Below are positions 43,294-52,446 of a stretch of DNA of 64,000 bases, one piece after another. Positions within the stretch are counted from its first letter, which is position 1. Every line of letters starts with the position of its first letter. The notes under the pieces were generated by a model, which saw only the letters and a list, made by a program, of their open reading frames with translations, had not been told where the DNA came from and ran no database searches. The DNA is from Novosphingobium cyanobacteriorum (GTDB lineage Bacteria; Pseudomonadota; Alphaproteobacteria; Sphingomonadales; Sphingomonadaceae), in the NCBI RefSeq assembly GCF_029436685.1, contig NZ_JAROCY010000016.1:54860-118859 (forward strand), read 5' to 3'. The translations under genes were made by a program, and so were the position numbers.

Positions 43294-44589
43294 ATGCCCA
43301 ATCCCCCCATACTTTTTCCCGCCAGTTTCGCCTCCGCATCGGCAATCGCATTCGCCAATCCGGATAACACCTCTCAGCCGGTCAGCACGGACACACCTTT
43401 GCCCGTCACCGTGATCGGCGGTGCATCGGGCGGCGCCGGCGGCGTTGGCGATCCTGCGGATGCGGTCGCCACCAGCGACACCGGCACCTTTTCGCTGATC
43501 GCGCTCACCAAGCGTCTGCTGGGCAAGCTGCCCGCATCGCTCGGCCAGAAGACGATGGCGCAGAGCCTGCCCGTGGTGCTGGCCAGCGATACTGCCGCGC
43601 TTCCCCTCTCATCAGGCGCCGCTACGTCAGCAAATCAGGTTGCAGGCAACACCACCCTCGGAGCCATCTCGGCTCAATTGCCGTCTTCGCTTGGGGCCAA
43701 GACCGGCGCCGCCAGCCTTTCCGCCATTCCCGCGAGCGACCTTGCCAACATCGAGCCTGCCGGTGCACCGATCACCGGAACCGCCATGCCAGCAGGCGGC
43801 ACGGGCGTAACCGGCTGGCTCTCGGCCATCTACCGCGCCTGCAATGAAGGCAGTCCGGTAAGCGGCAGCGTGACATCCGCCACCACGGTCGTTTCCGCCA
43901 GCAACGCGCTTTACATGGGCGGTTCGTTCCATGTGACCAGTGCCGGCACCACCTGCACCATCACCTACGAACAGTCGAACGACAACGTGAACTGGGTGAC
44001 GCTTCCGGTCACTTCGGCCGCAGCGGCGAATGCCAGCCCCACCACCACATCCACCGCTGCCGGCATCTATGCCTTCACATCGTCCGCAGCCTTCGTCCGC
44101 GCGCGCGTATCCACGTATACCAGCGGCACAGTAAGCGTGGTGCTCAACCAGAAGCAGCAGTCTGCACCGAACACCGGCGTCACGCTTGCCGGCGGTTCGT
44201 CTGCAATCGGTTCGGTATCAGTCACCGGGTCGGTCACGGTAACCGGAACGGTCAACACGGGCAGCGGCTTCACCGACAGCACCACGGCCCTTGCCGCGTC
44301 TGCCACGTTCACCGGCACGGGCCGGGCCAACAGCAATGGTCAATTTGCCTACTTCAACGTGACTGCCTTTGCCGATCAGGCGGGAACATTGTTCATTGAT
44401 CAGTCGCTGGATACCGGCGCTACTTACCAGCCTGTCGCGACGCAGGCACTGGCTGCCGGATCGGCGGGCACCCTGTCGGTGCGCGTGACCGGTGCTGTCA
44501 GCACGGCCACGCTCTATCGCGTCCGCTATGTCAACGGCGCGGCGGCGCAGACGACGTTCCGCATTTCCAGCAGCTATTCGGCCAGCTGA
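43294..44589 (+). CDS. Phage-like structural protein, orphan
   Basis: 431 residues from ATG 43294 with GGAG seven bases before. It has no signal peptide and is rich in Thr/Ser/Gly/Ala, with valine-threonine repeats (GSVSVTGSVTVTGTVNTGSG). PVTVIGGASGGAG and QSLPVVLASDTAALP resemble proteins from tailed-phage structural gene clusters. No other phage gene adjoins. It could be a remnant of a prophage, a domesticated tail/fibre protein or a secreted adhesin. Function not assigned. Confidence 0.55.
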   Translation: MPNPPILFPASFASASAIAFANPDNTSQPVSTDTPLPVTVIGGASGGAGGVGDPADAVATSDTGTFSLIALTKRLLGKLPASLGQKTMAQSLPVVLASDTAALPLSSGAATSANQVAGNTTLGAISAQLPSSLGAKTGAASLSAIPASDLANIEPAGAPITGTAMPAGGTGVTGWLSAIYRACNEGSPVSGSVTSATTVVSASNALYMGGSFHVTSAGTTCTITYEQSNDNVNWVTLPVTSAAAANASPTTTSTAAGIYAFTSSAAFVRARVSTYTSGTVSVVLNQKQQSAPNTGVTLAGGSSAIGSVSVTGSVTVTGTVNTGSGFTDSTTALAASATFTGTGRANSNGQFAYFNVTAFADQAGTLFIDQSLDTGATYQPVATQALAAGSAGTLSVRVTGAVSTATLYRVRYVNGAAAQTTFRISSSYSAS

Positions 44590-44597
44590 TCATCACG

Positions 44598-44624
44598 ATC
44601 TCCCGGCCCGGCGGGCCGGGAGAT
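44598..44624. terminator. Bidirectional hairpin between convergent genes
   Basis: A perfect 12-bp stem ATCTCCCGGCCC/GGGCCGGGAGAT with a three-base loop lies eight bases after one stop and touches the end of rlmN. No T run follows. Confidence 0.5.
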
Positions 44625-45922
44625 TACCCCAGGGCCGCCTGCTTTTCTTCGGCCAGCCTGTCCAGTTCCGCACGGCTCTTGCGCTCCGCAGCCGTTTTCA
44701 ATTGTCCGCAGGCTGCGTCGATGTCGCGCCCGCGCGGCGTGCGCACCGGCGCTGAAATCCCGGCGTCGAACACGATCTCGGCGAAGCGCTTGATGCGCTC
44801 GGGCGTCGAACATTCATAGGGCGCGCCGGGCCAGGGATTGAACGGGATCAGGTTCACCTTGGCCGGCAGCCGGTATTGCTTGATCAGCCGGACCAGCTCG
44901 CGCGCATCGTCATCGCTGTCGTTCTTGTCCTTCAGCATCACATATTCGAACGTGATGCGTCGGGCATTGCTGGCGCCTGGATAGTCGGCGCAGGCCTGCA
45001 GCAGCTCTTCCAGCCCGAACTTGCGGTTGATCGGCACGATCTCGTCACGCACTTCCTTGGTCACCGCGTGCAGCGATACCGCAAGGTTTACCCCGATCTC
45101 CTCGCCCGCGCGCGCCATCATCGGCACCACGCCGCTGGTGGAAAGCGTGATGCGCCGCTTCGACAGGGCAAGGCCATCGCCATCCATCACGATCTTCAGC
45201 GCATCGCGCACGTTGTCGAAGTTGTAGAGCGGCTCGCCCATGCCCATCATCACGATATTGGTCAGCAGCCGACCGTCGGGCGTATAGGCACTGGCGGCTT
45301 CCTCGTCCTCGTCGTCGAAGTCCAGCCCCGCCATCGTGCCCGTGCGCGTGTCATTGGCCCCGCGCGGCCATTCGCCCAGCGCATCGCGCGCCAGCATAAC
45401 CTGGCCCACGATTTCACCCGGCGTCAGATTGCGCACCAGCCGCATGGTGCCGGTATGGCAGAACCGGCAGTTGAGCGTACAGCCCACCTGGCTGGAAACG
45501 CACAGCGTGCCCCGGTCGGCATCCGGGATGAACACCATCTCGAAGTCCTGCTTGTCCGCCGTGCACAGCAGCCACTTGCGCGTGCCGTCGGTGGAAACCT
45601 GCGCCTCCACCACCTCTGGGCGCCCGATCACGAAGCGTTCGGCCAGCCACGGGCGCATCGTCTTGGCGATGTCGGTCATCGCCTCGAACTCGGTCACGCC
45701 GCGGTGATACAGCCAGTGGAACACCTGCTTGGCGCGCAGCTTCGCAGCCTTGGCATCCAGTCCCGCCGTCTCGAACAGTTCGGCAATCTGCTTGCGGGGA
45801 AGGCCGATGAGGTCGACGCGCCCATCCTCGCGCGCAGTCACTTCGCGCGGCACGGGAACGGGATCGATATGGCCCGGGATGGGCATGCCGACGGGCAACG
45901 GATGGTGTTCAGGATGGTCCAT
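44624..45922 (-). CDS. rlmN: Dual-specificity RNA methyltransferase RlmN
   Basis: 432 residues. Radical SAM cysteines in [14 protein letters not shown]; RlmN motifs [23 protein letters not shown] and [10 protein letters not shown], and a C-terminal [10 protein letters not shown] whose Cys corresponds to the methyl-carrying cysteine. It methylates A2503 of 23S rRNA and A37 of some tRNAs. A single-gene unit. Confidence 0.96.
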   Translation of the reverse strand: MDHPEHHPLPVGMPIPGHIDPVPVPREVTAREDGRVDLIGLPRKQIAELFETAGLDAKAAKLRAKQVFHWLYHRGVTEFEAMTDIAKTMRPWLAERFVIGRPEVVEAQVSTDGTRKWLLCTADKQDFEMVFIPDADRGTLCVSSQVGCTLNCRFCHTGTMRLVRNLTPGEIVGQVMLARDALGEWPRGANDTRTGTMAGLDFDDEDEEAASAYTPDGRLLTNIVMMGMGEPLYNFDNVRDALKIVMDGDGLALSKRRITLSTSGVVPMMARAGEEIGVNLAVSLHAVTKEVRDEIVPINRKFGLEELLQACADYPGASNARRITFEYVMLKDKNDSDDDARELVRLIKQYRLPAKVNLIPFNPWPGAPYECSTPERIKRFAEIVFDAGISAPVRTPRGRDIDAACGQLKTAAERKSRAELDRLAEEKQAALG

Positions 45923-45978
45923 ATTGGCGGGCTATATAGGATCTTTGGCGCAAATCGCCACCCACTGAAGAGGGGCGG

Positions 45979-46707
45979 TCAGGTTCGCAGCCAGCCAGTG
46001 ATCGATATTCGCGCGTGCCCGGCGAACGGAGCCACATAGGATACGGAATGGCGCTGTGGCACGCGCAAAAGGTGTAGTGCGTTGAAACGAGGGCAGAGCG
46101 CATGACTTATGTCGCCTCCTGCATCGTGGAACTGCAACAGGCCACCCCATTCAGTTCGCCACCCGGGGGTCAATGACAGGATATAGGCGGCAACCCGGTT
46201 CTTGCCAGGAACATTGTCGTCATGCGCAGTCAGGAAGTGGCCGGGCAGATAACGCGTGGCTTGCCCGTCGACGAGGCGGATGGCGGGTTCCTCGGTCAGG
46301 GTGCGGAAAACCTCCAGCCACACATCGCTGTTTAGCGCATCAAGCAGGCAATCTACTGGAAGTGCACGTTTGTGTCTTTCCTCGGGATTCTCAGACACGC
46401 GCAGGCTGTCATACATGAACTGGAACCCGTCCCGTGCCTGCGTGTGGACGGCCTCAAGGAGCGCCGCAAGGCGGTCGGCTCCGAGTTCCCCCATGGTATG
46501 CGTGTCCAGGTCCCACACCTTGTCACCTTGGTTCAAAGTCCGTGACCAAGGAGCTTGGTTACCTAGCGAGATGGTGAGCGCATCTGCAGATTCAGGCAGC
46601 AGGACGTTCTCCAATCGCGCGGCATGGCGCGTGCGGAAAGTCTCGGCTGCACGTTTGATCGCTTCTTCGGACGCCACCGGGGCAAACCCATCATATCGAT
46701 CCGTCAT
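45979..46707 (-). CDS. 2OG-Fe(II) oxygenase (prolyl-hydroxylase-like)
   Basis: 242 residues from the ATG at 46707 (AGGAG upstream; ATG 46716 also possible). Iron ligands His and Asp in FLTAHDDNV and the distal His in VPQRHSVSYV, plus the 2-oxoglutarate Arg in ARISITGWLR, are in the expected order. The family hydroxylates proline residues or small molecules; the substrate is unknown. Confidence 0.85.
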   Translation of the reverse strand: MTDRYDGFAPVASEEAIKRAAETFRTRHAARLENVLLPESADALTISLGNQAPWSRTLNQGDKVWDLDTHTMGELGADRLAALLEAVHTQARDGFQFMYDSLRVSENPEERHKRALPVDCLLDALNSDVWLEVFRTLTEEPAIRLVDGQATRYLPGHFLTAHDDNVPGKNRVAAYILSLTPGWRTEWGGLLQFHDAGGDISHALCPRFNALHLLRVPQRHSVSYVAPFAGHARISITGWLRT

Positions 46708-46994
46708 GGATTGCATTGCTCCTGGTTCCGCCACCTTTCTAGCTGCTTGCCCGGTATGCTGCCAGTTCCACGGGCAAGATTTTCAAGCCTCGCGCGAACC
46801 CGTGGAGGGCTTTGAGGTTCCACCGCTTCAGCGCGTCAAAGCAACGCCTCGTCGATGCTTATGTAACTCAAAAGACACAGTTTCTTGTTGTCTCAGGTTC
46901 AGGAAACCGGCGGGGCCTCAGGTCATTCTTGCGGGGACTGCCAGCCCTGAGGCGTGACCATGGGGCGCAGCAAATTGCTTGATGGAGTATCTGC

Positions 46995-47708
46995 ATGAAG
47001 ATCATCACCGCCGCGCTGGTTGCCGCATCCGCGCTCGCCGTCTCGGTGCCCGCCCTTGCGCAGGAAGAGGCGCCCGCCACCGCAACCGGCATGGGGGACC
47101 CCTCGGTTTCCCCGGCCCGCAATTTCAGCGGCCTCAGCGTCAACACCGTGATCGGCTACGATCACCTGCGCTCGGGCAGCACCAAGGACATCGATACGAA
47201 TGCCGACATCAAGCAGTCGCTCAACGGCGTCGTGTTCGGTGGTGGCATCGGTTATGACGCCGCGATCGGCGATCGCCTGACGATCGGTGCCGAAGCCGAA
47301 GCCACCACTAGCTCGGCCCGTTGGGACAACAACAATGGCGAGCCCAACACCTTCAACCTCGGCCGCGTGAAGGCCGGGCGAGACCTCTACGCCGGTGCGC
47401 GCATCGGTTTCGCCATGAGCCCGAAGACGCTGCTCTACGTGAAGGGCGGATACACCAACGCACGCTTCAACCTCGAAACGACCGGTGGTGGTCTTTCGGC
47501 GCGTCGCCGTCTCGACACCGACGGCTGGCGCGCGGGTGCGGGCATCGAACAGAAGCTGGGCAACCACGGCTTCGGTCGTATCGAGTACCGCTACTCGAAC
47601 TACACCAAGGGTGAATACGACTACAACGCCGACATTCCGGACAGCGGCCGTTTCAGCCTTGATACCGACCGCCACCAGGTGGTCGCCAGCGTTGGCGTGC
47701 GCTTCTGA
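46995..47708 (+). CDS. Omp25-like outer-membrane beta-barrel protein, copy 1
   Basis: 237 residues with signal peptide (ITAALVAASALAVSVPALA). The barrel has alternating strands with GYDHLRSGSTKDID, GYTNARFNL, IEYRYSNYTKGEYDY and a C-terminal aromatic ending VASVGVRF for BamA recognition. The next gene is a close paralogue. Both start sites are preceded by a TTGA.GGAGTA sequence, showing duplicated ribosome sites. Role: surface protein or small porin. Confidence 0.9.
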   Translation: MKIITAALVAASALAVSVPALAQEEAPATATGMGDPSVSPARNFSGLSVNTVIGYDHLRSGSTKDIDTNADIKQSLNGVVFGGGIGYDAAIGDRLTIGAEAEATTSSARWDNNNGEPNTFNLGRVKAGRDLYAGARIGFAMSPKTLLYVKGGYTNARFNLETTGGGLSARRRLDTDGWRAGAGIEQKLGNHGFGRIEYRYSNYTKGEYDYNADIPDSGRFSLDTDRHQVVASVGVRF

Positions 47709-47721
47709 CACGCCGAACCCG

Positions 47722-47760
47722 CCCGCTGGACTGCCCCCGAAGGAAGGGCCGTCCAGCGGG
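47722..47760 (+). terminator. Hairpin between the two porin genes
   Basis: A 10-bp stem CCCGCTGGAC/GTCCAGCGGG with a 19-base loop, followed by CAACCCTTGTTG. It may reduce read-through from copy 1 to copy 2 or stabilise the first mRNA. Confidence 0.45.
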
Positions 47761-47786
47761 CAACCCTTGTTGAACGGAGTACCCCC

Positions 47787-48464
47787 ATGAAGACCATGAC
47801 CGCACTGCTCGCCGCCGGCGCCGCACTCGCCGTTTCCGCCCCCGCGATGGCGCAGGAAGCCGGCACCCCGGCCGAGGCCTTTGCCGGTCCGCGCGTGGAA
47901 GCCATCATCGGCTATGACCACAACCGCTCTGGCAGCACCAAGGACATCGACACCAACGCCGACATCAAGCAGTCGATCGACGGCCTGCTCTATGGCGCCG
48001 GCATCGGTTATGACGCTGCTCTCGGCACCAACCTGACCGCCGGCGTCGAAGCCGAAGTCACCGGCAGCACTGCCAAGTGGGACAACAACAACGGCGTTCC
48101 CAACACCTTCAACCTCGGCCGCGTGAAGGCCGGGCGTGACATCTATGTCGGCGGCCGCGTCGGCTATGCCATGTCGCCCGCAACGCTGGTCTACCTGAAG
48201 GGTGGCTATACCAACGCCCGTTACAACCTGCTGGGCACTGATGGCACCGTAAGCCAGCGTCAACGGCTGGATACCGACGGCTGGCGCGTGGGTGCCGGTG
48301 TCGAACAGAAGTTCGGCGAGAACATGTACGGCAAGATCGAGTATCGCTACTCGAAGTACGGCAAGGGCGAGTACGACTATAACGGCAACACGCCCGACAG
48401 CAGCCGCTTCCGGCTCGACACCGACCGGCACCAGGTGGCGGTCGGCGTCGGCATGCGCTTCTGA
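47787..48464 (+). CDS. Omp25-like outer-membrane beta-barrel protein, copy 2
   Basis: 225 residues with signal peptide (MTALLAAGAALAVSAPAMA). Shares long identical stretches with copy 1 (SGSTKDIDTNADIKQS, NTFNLGRVKAGRD, KGGYTNAR, RLDTDGWR) and ends VGVGMRF. The extracellular loops differ more than the strands. It arose by tandem duplication. Confidence 0.9.
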   Translation: MKTMTALLAAGAALAVSAPAMAQEAGTPAEAFAGPRVEAIIGYDHNRSGSTKDIDTNADIKQSIDGLLYGAGIGYDAALGTNLTAGVEAEVTGSTAKWDNNNGVPNTFNLGRVKAGRDIYVGGRVGYAMSPATLVYLKGGYTNARYNLLGTDGTVSQRQRLDTDGWRVGAGVEQKFGENMYGKIEYRYSKYGKGEYDYNGNTPDSSRFRLDTDRHQVAVGVGMRF

Positions 48465-48485
48465 TCCTGAGCGCGCTCGTGCCGA

Positions 48486-48977
48486 TCAGGCGCGGGCGCA
48501 GCCCAGCGTGGCGGCATCCATGGCCGATGCTGCCCCGGCAAGGCGATAGCGATCCTGGAAGGTGCGTCCATCCACGCCCCGCGCCATGACCACTAGGTTG
48601 TCTGCCGATCGCATGGCCGCGATGATCGCGGCGTCGGCGCGCTGGTCGGTGGTCCATGCATCGGCAGGCCCCGCCACCAGGGGGAAACGCTGGTTGTTCA
48701 CGGTCAGCACCACTTGCGGATCGTTGGCCAGGCGGCGGGACAGGCGCACGTGCACCTCACCCTTCGTGCCCTTGCGCGGCCACGTGCCGACAGTCAGGTA
48801 TCCTTGGAAATCAATGCGCTTTCCCACCACGGGCACGGCCATGGCGATGGCGTAGCAGCGCGGCACCCCCATGTCGCGAAACGCGCCCCAATCGTTCCAG
48901 ATGCCCAGACTGTCGCGCGCCTGGGCCGGCAGGGCACCCGCCAGCAGGGCGGCGGCAAGGATCAGTCGCTTCATCAT
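48486..48977 (-). CDS. Exported hypothetical protein, possibly IalB-like
   Basis: 163 residues; the ATG at 48977 overlaps the upstream stop as ATGA (ATG 48974 is adjacent). Signal peptide LILAAALLAGALPAQA. The mature part has one Cys near the start (PRCYAIAMAVP) and one at the end (LGCARA), a beta-rich centre and a DRYRLAGAASAMDA tail reminiscent of invasion-associated locus B proteins. The similarity is weak. Last gene of an overlapping chain from 50008. Confidence 0.65.
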   Translation of the reverse strand: MMKRLILAAALLAGALPAQARDSLGIWNDWGAFRDMGVPRCYAIAMAVPVVGKRIDFQGYLTVGTWPRKGTKGEVHVRLSRRLANDPQVVLTVNNQRFPLVAGPADAWTTDQRADAAIIAAMRSADNLVVMARGVDGRTFQDRYRLAGAASAMDAATLGCARA

Positions 48978-49177
48978 TCCTCGATCAGGTCCAGATAGGC
49001 GACCACGTCGTTGTCGGTGGCGATGAACAGGCCCTCCTGCATCGCCTCGGGCTGCTGTGCCGCAATGGCCAGCGCCTCGGCCAGCGGGCCATAGAACAGC
49101 GTGTCCGCCGATCCGCACTCGGGCCCGTCGCCCAGATGATAGAGCCGCACGGTGGCGGTGTCATAGGTCGTTCGCAT
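48974..49177 (-). CDS. Small acidic hypothetical protein
   Basis: 67 residues from the ATG at 49177; a longer frame to 49303 runs antisense in character. Acidic, soluble, with LYHLGDGPECGSADTLFYG and ATDNDVVAYLDLIEE. It overlaps DUF4169 by 17 bases and the next gene by four, supporting a real, coupled gene. No family recognised. Confidence 0.7.
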   Translation of the reverse strand: MRTTYDTATVRLYHLGDGPECGSADTLFYGPLAEALAIAAQQPEAMQEGLFIATDNDVVAYLDLIEE

Positions 49178-49352
49178 CGGTCTCTCGCTTTGCGCCGTCG
49201 ATCTGCCGCTCGGCGCGGGCGGCGTCCATTGCTTCGCGCTGGCGTTCGCCCTTGGTGCGGCCATGCAGGGCGCGGTTGGCGGCGGCCTGCACCTTTGCCT
49301 CACCCCGCGCCTTGGCCTTGCGCGCTTGCCGCAGGTTGATCACTTCAGCCAT
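49161..49352 (-). CDS. DUF4169 family small basic protein
   Basis: 63 residues, highly charged: MAEVINLRQARKAKARGEAK onward, with a coiled-coil-like Arg/Ala pattern. This is the short DUF4169 family found in alphaproteobacteria; function unknown. Its start overlaps the phosphatase stop by one base. Confidence 0.85.
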   Translation of the reverse strand: MAEVINLRQARKAKARGEAKVQAAANRALHGRTKGERQREAMDAARAERQIDGAKRETDANDL

Positions 49353-50008
49353 CAGGCGTGCTCCGTCCCGCGTTCCGATCCGAACAGCACGGTCTCCACC
49401 CCGTTTTCCACCAGCGCGATCGATCCCTGCACCAGTGAAGGCGCAATCGGGGCGCCATGTTCGGGATGCTGCGGATACCCGGCCATCAGCCCGCGCAGAA
49501 CCCGGCTGGAGATGCCGTGCATCACCACGACATGATCGCCGCCGCCATCGCCCAACAGATCGATCCAGCGCTTCAGCCGCTCGGCGATCGCCGGGTAGTC
49601 CTCCCCGTCGGGCGCGGGGCGCAGCAGGTGGTCGGCCAGCGTGATCGGGCCGTGTTCGGCCTCCACCGCGTCATAGGACCTGAGGCACCACGATCCCATG
49701 TCGATCTCTTTCAGATCCATGGTGCGTTGCGCCGCGAACCAGTCCAGCCCCAGTTCCTCGCACACCAGCGCCGCGGTCTGCAGCGCGCGGCCGGTGTCCG
49801 AAACGTGCAGCGTCACCTGCGGCCGCTCACCCAAATGGTGGCGCAGCGCCTGTCCCATCGCCACCGCCTGTTCAAAGCCGAGCCGGGTGAGGGGGGTGTG
49901 GATCGAGTTCGACTGCAGCGTGCGGGTGGCGTTGTAGACGGTTTCCCCGTGGCGCATGATGAAGAAACGGCCCGGGATTCTGCCGGGGATTCGGGGCGAG
50001 GTTGACAC
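49352..50008 (-). CDS. Histidine phosphatase family protein
   Basis: 218 residues. The catalytic RHG motif appears in FFIMRHGETVYNATRTLQ, and the second His in VVMHGISSRVL; the middle has LKEIDMGSW typical of phosphoglycerate-mutase-like phosphatases. Cytoplasmic. First gene of the overlapping chain down to 48486. Substrate unknown. Confidence 0.92.
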   Translation of the reverse strand: MSTSPRIPGRIPGRFFIMRHGETVYNATRTLQSNSIHTPLTRLGFEQAVAMGQALRHHLGERPQVTLHVSDTGRALQTAALVCEELGLDWFAAQRTMDLKEIDMGSWCLRSYDAVEAEHGPITLADHLLRPAPDGEDYPAIAERLKRWIDLLGDGGGDHVVVMHGISSRVLRGLMAGYPQHPEHGAPIAPSLVQGSIALVENGVETVLFGSERGTEHA

Positions 50009-50154
50009 AGTTTACACTGTCCTGCGGAAAAATCGGTTTCGATCAGTAGGGCGTTTCCAATCGCTTTTCACGATCAGGAGCGCTTCACGGGTACAAGCAA
50101 TGGACCGCCCTTTTACCCTTCGGCCATCGTGTAGGACAGCGCAAACTGGCGGCT

Positions 50155-50634
50155 TCACGGATAGCTGACCGCCATGATCTCCCACTCCTTTTCCCCGCTG
50201 GGCAGGCGCACCACGCGCAGGTCTCCCACCCGCGCACCGCGCAGGGCGCGGGCGATGGGGGCGCTCCAGCCGATCAGGCCTTTCGATGCGTCCTGCTCGT
50301 CGTCTCCCACCAGGGTCAGCACCTTGCGGTTGTCGTCCTCGTCCGCGATCTCCACCGTCGCGCCGAACAGCACGCGGGTGCGATCTTCCTGCCGGGCGGG
50401 ATCGACCACGCGCGCCGCCTTCATCCGCCGGGCGAGGTAGGCCAGTTCGCGGTCGATCTCGCGCATCCGCTTGCGGCCATAGAGGTAATCGCCGTTCTCG
50501 CTGCGGTCGCCATTGCCCGCCGCCCAACTGACGATCTCGACGATGGCCGGCCGCTCCGTGCCGAGCAGGTGATCGTAGCGGGCGCGCAGCGCGGCGAGGC
50601 CGGCGGGCGTAATCGGATTGCCATCGGGTTTCAT
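50155..50634 (-). CDS. greB: Transcription elongation factor GreB
   Basis: 159 residues. N-terminal coiled coil starting ITPAGLAALRARYDHLL with the acidic hairpin region (DRSENGDYLYGRKRMREID; the Asp/Glu pair enters the RNA polymerase channel), and C-terminal FKBP-like domain (FGATVEIADEDD, GWSAPIARALRGARVGD). The YGRKRMREIDR motif separates GreB from GreA. It rescues backtracked RNA polymerase. Confidence 0.93.
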   Translation of the reverse strand: MKPDGNPITPAGLAALRARYDHLLGTERPAIVEIVSWAAGNGDRSENGDYLYGRKRMREIDRELAYLARRMKAARVVDPARQEDRTRVLFGATVEIADEDDNRKVLTLVGDDEQDASKGLIGWSAPIARALRGARVGDLRVVRLPSGEKEWEIMAVSYP

Positions 50635-50742
50635 GCACGCGTCTTTAGGGCGATCCAGCCTGTGGCGAAAGCGGGTGAGGGCGGTTGCCTGATCGCCTGG
50701 CCTTGCCTAGGCGCACAGGTTCACAGTGCGAGTATGATTCCC

Positions 50743-50949
50743 ATGGCCGACAAGATTACCCTGACCGTGACCGCCGACGAGCTGGAGATGCTGTGCGACG
50801 CGCTCGAGGTCGATCTGGAAGGCTATGTCGAAGCCGCCAAGGAAGCGCGCGGCAACAATGCGCGCGAGGACGTGGAGACGTTCAAGGACGCCGCGCTGAA
50901 CATCCAGAAGCTGCTGACCCGCCTGCGCGACCTGCTGCCCGAAGATTGA
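50743..50949 (+). CDS. Small acidic hypothetical protein
   Basis: 68 residues from ATG 50743 (ATG 50734 is also in frame). Acidic and helical: ITLTVTADELEMLCDALEV, then EAAKEARGNNAREDVETF and LLTRLRDLLPED. No family recognised. A GC-rich hairpin follows at 50997. Confidence 0.65.
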   Translation: MADKITLTVTADELEMLCDALEVDLEGYVEAAKEARGNNAREDVETFKDAALNIQKLLTRLRDLLPED

Positions 50950-50996
50950 TCCGGGACCGCCGTCTCATGCCAGGTTGCGTTGGTTGCAACCCATAG

Positions 50997-51017
50997 CCCC
51001 TCCCTGCCGGGGAGGGG
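50997..51017 (+). terminator. GC-rich hairpin CCCCTCCC/GGGAGGGG
   Basis: An 8-bp stem with a five-base loop 47 bases after the small gene. It resembles common intergenic hairpins; no T run. Confidence 0.4.
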
Positions 51018-51183
51018 TGAGGCAGCATCAACGCACCTTGAATTAACCACCACACCCATCGGTTCGCCGCAGCCATCGCCCGGATCGCCCGTTGAGTTCC
51101 CGGACTTGCCCGCAGCGTTCATCTGCGTGCAAGGTGCCGCCGAACAGGCGGGGCCACCGGGACTGGTACAGGAGATTTTCGAG

Positions 51184-52080
51184 ATGGGGGTCATTTCCCA
51201 CAAATTCGGCGCTGCGGTTGCAGCAGGTGTGCTGGCGGCTTCGGCCGCGGGCGTGGCATTGGCGCAGGATCAGCAACTGCCCGCGCAGGACGCATCGCAG
51301 GATGCACAGGGCCGCATCATCGTGAACGGCGTGCGCCTGCCCGATCCGGCGCAGCGCGTCGCCGGGCCTGAGGTGAAGGGCAACATCACCGCGCGCAGCG
51401 GTGAAAAGGTGCAGGTGACCGCGGAAGACGGCACCAGCACGGTCGTTTACATCAGCGAAGAGACGCAGATCCGGTCGAGCAAGGGTCTGTTCGGCGCGAA
51501 GACGAAGCTGGGCGCCAACGCGCTGCTCAATGGCCTGCCGGTGACGGTGAAGACCTGGCAGGCCGAAGGCGGGCTGGTCGCCAGCCAGATCACCTTCAAG
51601 GGCAACGACCTGAAGACCGCTGCGATGATCCGCACCGGCACGGCGCAGGGCTTTGCCGAACAGGCCGCCGCCACCGAGGCGCTGCGCGGCCGCATGGCCG
51701 ACATCGACAAGTACAACATCAAGAGCACTGCCAACGTCTATTTCGACACCGGCAAGGCCGTGCTCTCGCCCCGCGCCAAGGCGGACCTCTGCGCCGCTGC
51801 GTCACAGGCCGAGGCGACCGACAACGCGCTGATGCTGGTGGTCGGCTATACCGATTCCACCGGCAGCGACGAAGTGAACCAGCCGTTGAGCGAAAAGCGC
51901 GCGGGCGCGGTGATCAACTATCTGCAGCAGCAGTGCCACTGGAAGCCGTGGCGCATGCTGACCCCCACCGGCATGGCGACCGCAGACCCGCTGGCCGACA
52001 ACTCCACCCCCGAAGGCCGCGCCCAGAACCGCCGCGTGGCGGTGAATATCCTCGTCAGCAAGAGCGTGGACGGGATGTAA
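51184..52080 (+). CDS. OmpA-family peptidoglycan-anchoring lipid-free envelope protein
   Basis: 298 residues from ATG 51184 (AGGAG ten bases before); the frame is open to 50980 without conserved sequence. Signal peptide GAAVAAGVLAASAAGVALA. A DUF5666-like beta domain (about 60-140) is followed by an OmpA C-terminal domain, NVYFDTGKAVLSPRAKADL, VGYTDSTGSDEVNQPLSEKRA and RRVAVNILV, which binds peptidoglycan (Asp and Arg of the TDxxG/LSxxRA motifs). Confidence 0.92.
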   Translation: MGVISHKFGAAVAAGVLAASAAGVALAQDQQLPAQDASQDAQGRIIVNGVRLPDPAQRVAGPEVKGNITARSGEKVQVTAEDGTSTVVYISEETQIRSSKGLFGAKTKLGANALLNGLPVTVKTWQAEGGLVASQITFKGNDLKTAAMIRTGTAQGFAEQAAATEALRGRMADIDKYNIKSTANVYFDTGKAVLSPRAKADLCAAASQAEATDNALMLVVGYTDSTGSDEVNQPLSEKRAGAVINYLQQQCHWKPWRMLTPTGMATADPLADNSTPEGRAQNRRVAVNILVSKSVDGM

Positions 52081-52272
52081 AGCGTTCCGGCGCAGCGTCT
52101 TTCAGGGGCGCTGCGCCGGGTGCTTTGGGGGCGCTGGATGAGCGGTGTGATTTGAGGTTGGGGCAACTGTGGGGTCCGGCTCAATAGAAGCGCGGGGGGT
52201 AAGCACTAATGTCTGTTTGCGCCCACTTGCGGACCTTGACGATGTCGTGCTCTTCCCTGATCGTGTGGCTAA

Positions 52273-52446
52273 ATGCTGCGAGCTCAATCAAAGCCCTTCT
52301 CCCGCACCGATAGGGGAATTGCGCACTATTTCTTTGATGCACGGTTTGCCGCAGAAACTGCATTCAATTTCGTGGCCCAAGGGCTAGGCCGTGAACCCAT
52401 AAAAATCATGGAACGGAATTGGTTTAGCGAGGCGCTTGTTCGCTGA
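52273..52446 (+). CDS. Possible 57-residue gene
   Basis: ATG 52273 directly follows a TAA. The product (RTDRGIAHYFFDARFAAETA, GREPIKIMERNWFSEALVR) has a natural amino-acid balance, unlike the neighbouring frames. It overlaps the end of the opposite gene by 23 bases. No family recognised and no clear ribosome site; it may be a fragment. Confidence 0.35.
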   Translation: MLRAQSKPFSRTDRGIAHYFFDARFAAETAFNFVAQGLGREPIKIMERNWFSEALVR

